Of a DNA stretch of 64,000 bases, positions 60,804 to 64,000 are shown piece by piece. Below the pieces are notes generated by a model, which saw only the letters and a list, made by a program, of their open reading frames with translations, made no database searches and was not told where the DNA came from. Source of the stretch: Sipunculus nudus (lineage: Eukaryota > Annelida > Sipuncula > Golfingiida > Sipunculidae); assembly GCA_026874595.1 (NCBI GenBank), contig CM049317.1:66380618-66444617 (forward strand). Direction: 5' to 3'. Made by a program: the position numbers and the translations under genes. Position 1 is the stretch's first letter; each line of letters starts with the position of its first letter.

Positions 60804-61237
60804 GGTGCCGTGTGTCCTCTCGATTCTGACGTCAGGCGTCGCTCTCTCAACCCTTACAACATGTGCTTCCGGTCCGGCCTGGGTTATAGAACTCATCTAA
60901 TCAATGAAATCTACACGATAAGGGGACATACGCTGCATGTTTATCATAACTCCACTACGGTGTATGTGGACTTTCTGGATTCGCTGGTCCCTGTGCCACG
61001 CGTGTTTGTCAACTTCCGTTTTCACGGGCTGCTTGGGTTTTTCCGGTGCTGATTGGTCCAGTTTTAAAATGCATAATTTGGGATTTCCCCCAGAAATCGA
61101 ATACTGGTTTTAACCACTAGATGGCGACATCGGTTTGCATTGCTGTCTTCCAAATGGGCTTGATCAAGCTTGATAAAAAATGTTTTACAATTACTATACC
61201 GGAAACGTTCACGTAATTTTTCACATGACAACAACAA
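60804..61237. promoter_or_regulatory. SLC35B1: 5' flank of SLC35B1, relatively GC-rich
   Basis: Upstream of the SLC35B1 start codon on the minus strand, the sequence is clearly richer in GC and CpG (gaatctgacg, gcgtcgc, gccacgcg, cttccggt) than the surrounding AT-rich DNA. That is as expected for a housekeeping promoter region. No TATA box was identified at a convincing distance. The transcription start is inferred only. Confidence 0.4.
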
Positions 61238-61470
61238 TAACAAAATAATAACAAGAACAATAATAATAATAATAATGATGATGATGACAATAATAATAAT
61301 AATAATAATAATAAAAATAATAATAATAATAAAAATAATAATAATACTGTAGTAGTGGTAACAGTAGATGTAGAAGCGGCAGTAGAAGTAGTAACAATAT
61401 ATAACTGTTGTACATATACCAGCTGAGGTATATTATTATTATTATTGTTATTATTATTATTATAAGTAGT
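61238..61470. repeat. (AAT)n/(ATT)n microsatellite block
   Basis: Interrupted AAT/GAT/AAC trinucleotides (61238-61345), a short GTA/GAAG transition, then an ATT run (61428-61462) in the opposite sense. The two blocks can pair. Confidence 0.9.
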
Positions 61471-63401
61471 AGTAGTATTAAAAGTAGTAGTAGCCGGTAT
61501 TTGTAGCTAGGGTGTGTTTCTCCAGTAACTATTTAAATATACTTCAGATTCTATAATTTTTCCCTCTTGATTAATTTCTTTGGCTTAAGGTTCAAATTTT
61601 CCGAAAAGATCTATTTGCAGATTCTTAAAGATATTTGAAGGTTAAATAAGAGAGTACGGCAATACACCATACAAATAATCATTTTTCCATTTACATCAGG
61701 ACACAGGTCGCTTCCCGACATTAAGGTATTTGACATATTGTAAAAAGTGTGAAATTTTAAAAAATGTTATTAAAAATTTAAACTAATGAGAAAAAGGTCA
61801 CCAGTCCATTGCAGCTGCTATTACACTACCAGCAGTCAGATATATCAATAATAACAATAGAAGATGAATTATAGAAATAGTACCAGTGAAAAGAGGATCG
61901 TATAAGGTAATAGGGAAATAATAATAATACTGATTATCAGACAGCTAGGGTAATAGTTAATATATAAACTTATAAACTTATTTATTTTACATGGATTGTA
62001 CAAATAGTACCCTGGTCGCCAGCGGAGAGCGTTTTACCCCTCGACTGTCCAGGCCCCAACCCTTAGACCGTCGGGGCATTTCAACCATGGCTAAAGCTGA
62101 TGTCCCCTAAACATGATGTATACACGTATACTGATGTGATGTTGAAACAAATTAGGGTCTGGTTTCAATAAACGAAAATCAACTAATCGAAATACCAGGG
62201 CAGTCTTATATATGTATCCTTATATCTTTTACCCTCATTTATATATTTATTATAAAGACACCAGGGGAATGCTTTTCTGCAACATACATTCTGTTTATCA
62301 AGGAAGAAACACAACACAGGTTAATTCCACTGCGAGGAGGGTATACTATTATTCCCGTTCGTGTGTTTGTATTTGTTTTTGTACACAACATAACCTACAC
62401 AACCATGAAAGGTATCTCATAAAATTTTCAGGGCATTTTGTAAATGGGACAATGAAGGAACGATTGGATTTTGGTGTGGATCCGGATCATGATCTGGATC
62501 CAGGAACGTCATCATGGAATATTTACAAATGTACGGTCACGTGTGCACGAATAACTCTGGCAATATAACACTGAAAACTGAATGGCACAGGCTTGCATTC
62601 ATGTGAATGCAGATTTTTAAATGCAAGAAGTTAATGTATTGTGGGCCTACATGGATACTTTTACATTTGTTGACAGGCCAAAAATTTGTGTAAAATTAGT
62701 TTTCCGTTTGCAAATTGATTAAATAACCATATACATGCAACACGTTTTACCAGTATCATTGACCTCTATTCTGATAATTAATCCAACAAAAGAAAGTGGT
62801 TAACATAAGGAACAAGGTTTATAACCACATAAACAAAACCTCCCCCCCCTCCGTCCATACGAATATAAAACCTGAGGCCACGGAGATAATTTTTGTTTGT
62901 AAGTGGACAAAACCGTTAATTCCTTCAAAGAAATTAATACGTGTGTTAATATAATATTAGTATTATTAATGTATATTTCCATAGTAAAACTATTATTGCT
63001 GGAGGTTACCGCCCCCCGTTTTAAAATGTCATCTTAACTATAAGGACACTGTACATATTTAGTGTACACGGTTTTCCTGGCGTCAACCAGGCTTTGAACG
63101 TCTAGTCTTCCCTATTACTAGGTTATAATAAAGAGGAATCCTCAAAAAGCGCACTCGTGTGTGAGCGAAATTGACCATTGGGCACAACCTTCCCATTAAG
63201 CCTGCAGAGCGCTCACGCTGGGTGTTGGCCGACCATGAAAAATATCACCTTTCAGCACTCATACTCTCCCAGCTTGAGTCCTGTGCTCTACCTCCAGACC
63301 ACAGAAGCTGGTGACAATGGACAAAACTTTCCCATTTCAATTATTGGGAGAATGTTACATATCTTAAAAAATCGCAAGCTCGCTGCATCCTCGAGGTCCC
63401 A

Positions 63402-63457
<56 letters not shown>

Positions 63458-64000
63458 TCCCTATTATAATGCTCTATGTTCCCTTTTATATATGTTAAAT
63501 GTATATAATTTGTTATATTATTTGTGTGGCCTAAGCTTTGGGGATGATCTATATTTTGATTACTTATGTATCAGTGTCCTACATGAAGGAGCTATTTCCT
63601 GGACGACGTTAGTTATGGCTCTGCAAATTTCTACAATATTTTATCTTCTTATGTACATCAAGGCCAGTTCCTGTATTTGCAGGTACATCAGAGACGGTAA
63701 CTGTGAGTGACACTGCTGTTATTATAATACTCATATACAATATTATAAAAAAAAAAATAGTGTAGGGTGACCTTGTTTGATATATTTTTCTTGTAATAAT
63801 CATTTCAATCCTAGCTCAGAAAAATCGGTCGTGAAGGATACCTTTAAATCTCTAACAGTATCTTTGCCTGGTATCAAAAGTCTTCCCTATTGTTATGTTC
63901 TAGTGCTTCGAGCACCAAACATAAATATTAATTTTGAATTATTGTAATCAGATCCAAAGATAATTTGAAACTGATTTCAGCTTTGGTGGTCATTCCTTGC
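61471..64000. other. Right edge of the window; no supported gene
   Basis: Sequence is mixed, with a GC-richer stretch at 62005-62100 (possibly a tRNA-derived remnant: gtcgccagcggagagcg), a (TA)n tract at 63403-63455 and scattered short ORFs without splice or domain support. Confidence 0.4.
63403..63455. repeat. (TA)n microsatellite
   Basis: About 26 TA units, uninterrupted. Confidence 0.95.

Noticed and set aside
61221-61415. Poly-tyrosine ORF
   Set aside because: Translation of a trinucleotide microsatellite.
62005-62100. tRNA-like or SINE head
   Set aside because: An agcgg/gagcg pattern is present, but the B box is poor and no second copy is visible in the window.
63609-63803. Minus-strand exon with VSLTVTVSDVPANTGTGLD
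   Set aside because: Suggestive composition, but splice sites are ambiguous and no domain is recognisable.
1-64000. CRISPR arrays, operons, bacterial promoters or terminators
   Set aside because: The window is eukaryotic; the short tandem arrays have no spacers.

Overview
The window is animal nuclear DNA from an AT-rich genome: genes have spliced exons with GT/AG borders, introns run to kilobases, and most of the sequence is dispersed repeats, hairpin elements and microsatellites. Dispersed repeats carrying GACCCATGGGTC and AGTCAGCTGAGC termini, plus the kind of protein divergence seen, fit a bivalve mollusc. That is an inference from style, not a match I could run.

Layout. (1) 1-5.3 kb: the last exon of an unrecognised plus-strand gene (852-1048), repeat-derived DNA, and one intact minus-strand exon of a mitochondrial poly(A) polymerase (MTPAP) at 5082-5294. 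(2) 9.0-37.9 kb: a large inverted duplication. The left arm is about 9.05-22.13 kb, the right arm about 25.49-37.85 kb, and the spacer about 3.4 kb. Each arm carries a partial MTPAP copy (left on minus, right on plus), so the two are divergent. Both copies have several independent lesions and are called pseudogenes. Copy-specific insertions have accumulated since the duplication: a solo-LTR candidate, a Bcl-2-like reading frame and a 1.6 kb repeat in the left arm; an ORF-bearing 1.2 kb block, a 0.6 kb block and a 1.55 kb repeat in the right arm. One 1.2 kb segment lies in direct rather than inverted orientation, and its left copy is bracketed by a 0.3 kb inverted repeat. (3) 39.1-60.8 kb: a complete minus-strand gene for SLC35B1, the ER nucleotide (ATP/ADP) carrier, in seven coding exons encoding 327 residues. 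Its introns hold minisatellites, hAT-like MITEs, a tRNA-like hairpin, a LINE 3' fragment, a TIR element and a foldback element with a nested insertion. (4) 60.9-64 kb: no supported gene, mainly microsatellites.

The only gene I can call complete is SLC35B1. MTPAP (mitochondrial RNA polyadenylation) and SLC35B1 (ER ATP supply) are neighbours here, but I see no evidence of a functional link. The most interesting material is structural: the palindromic MTPAP duplication with its internal inversion, and several compact inverted-repeat elements. Identities quoted are hand counts over short stretches.
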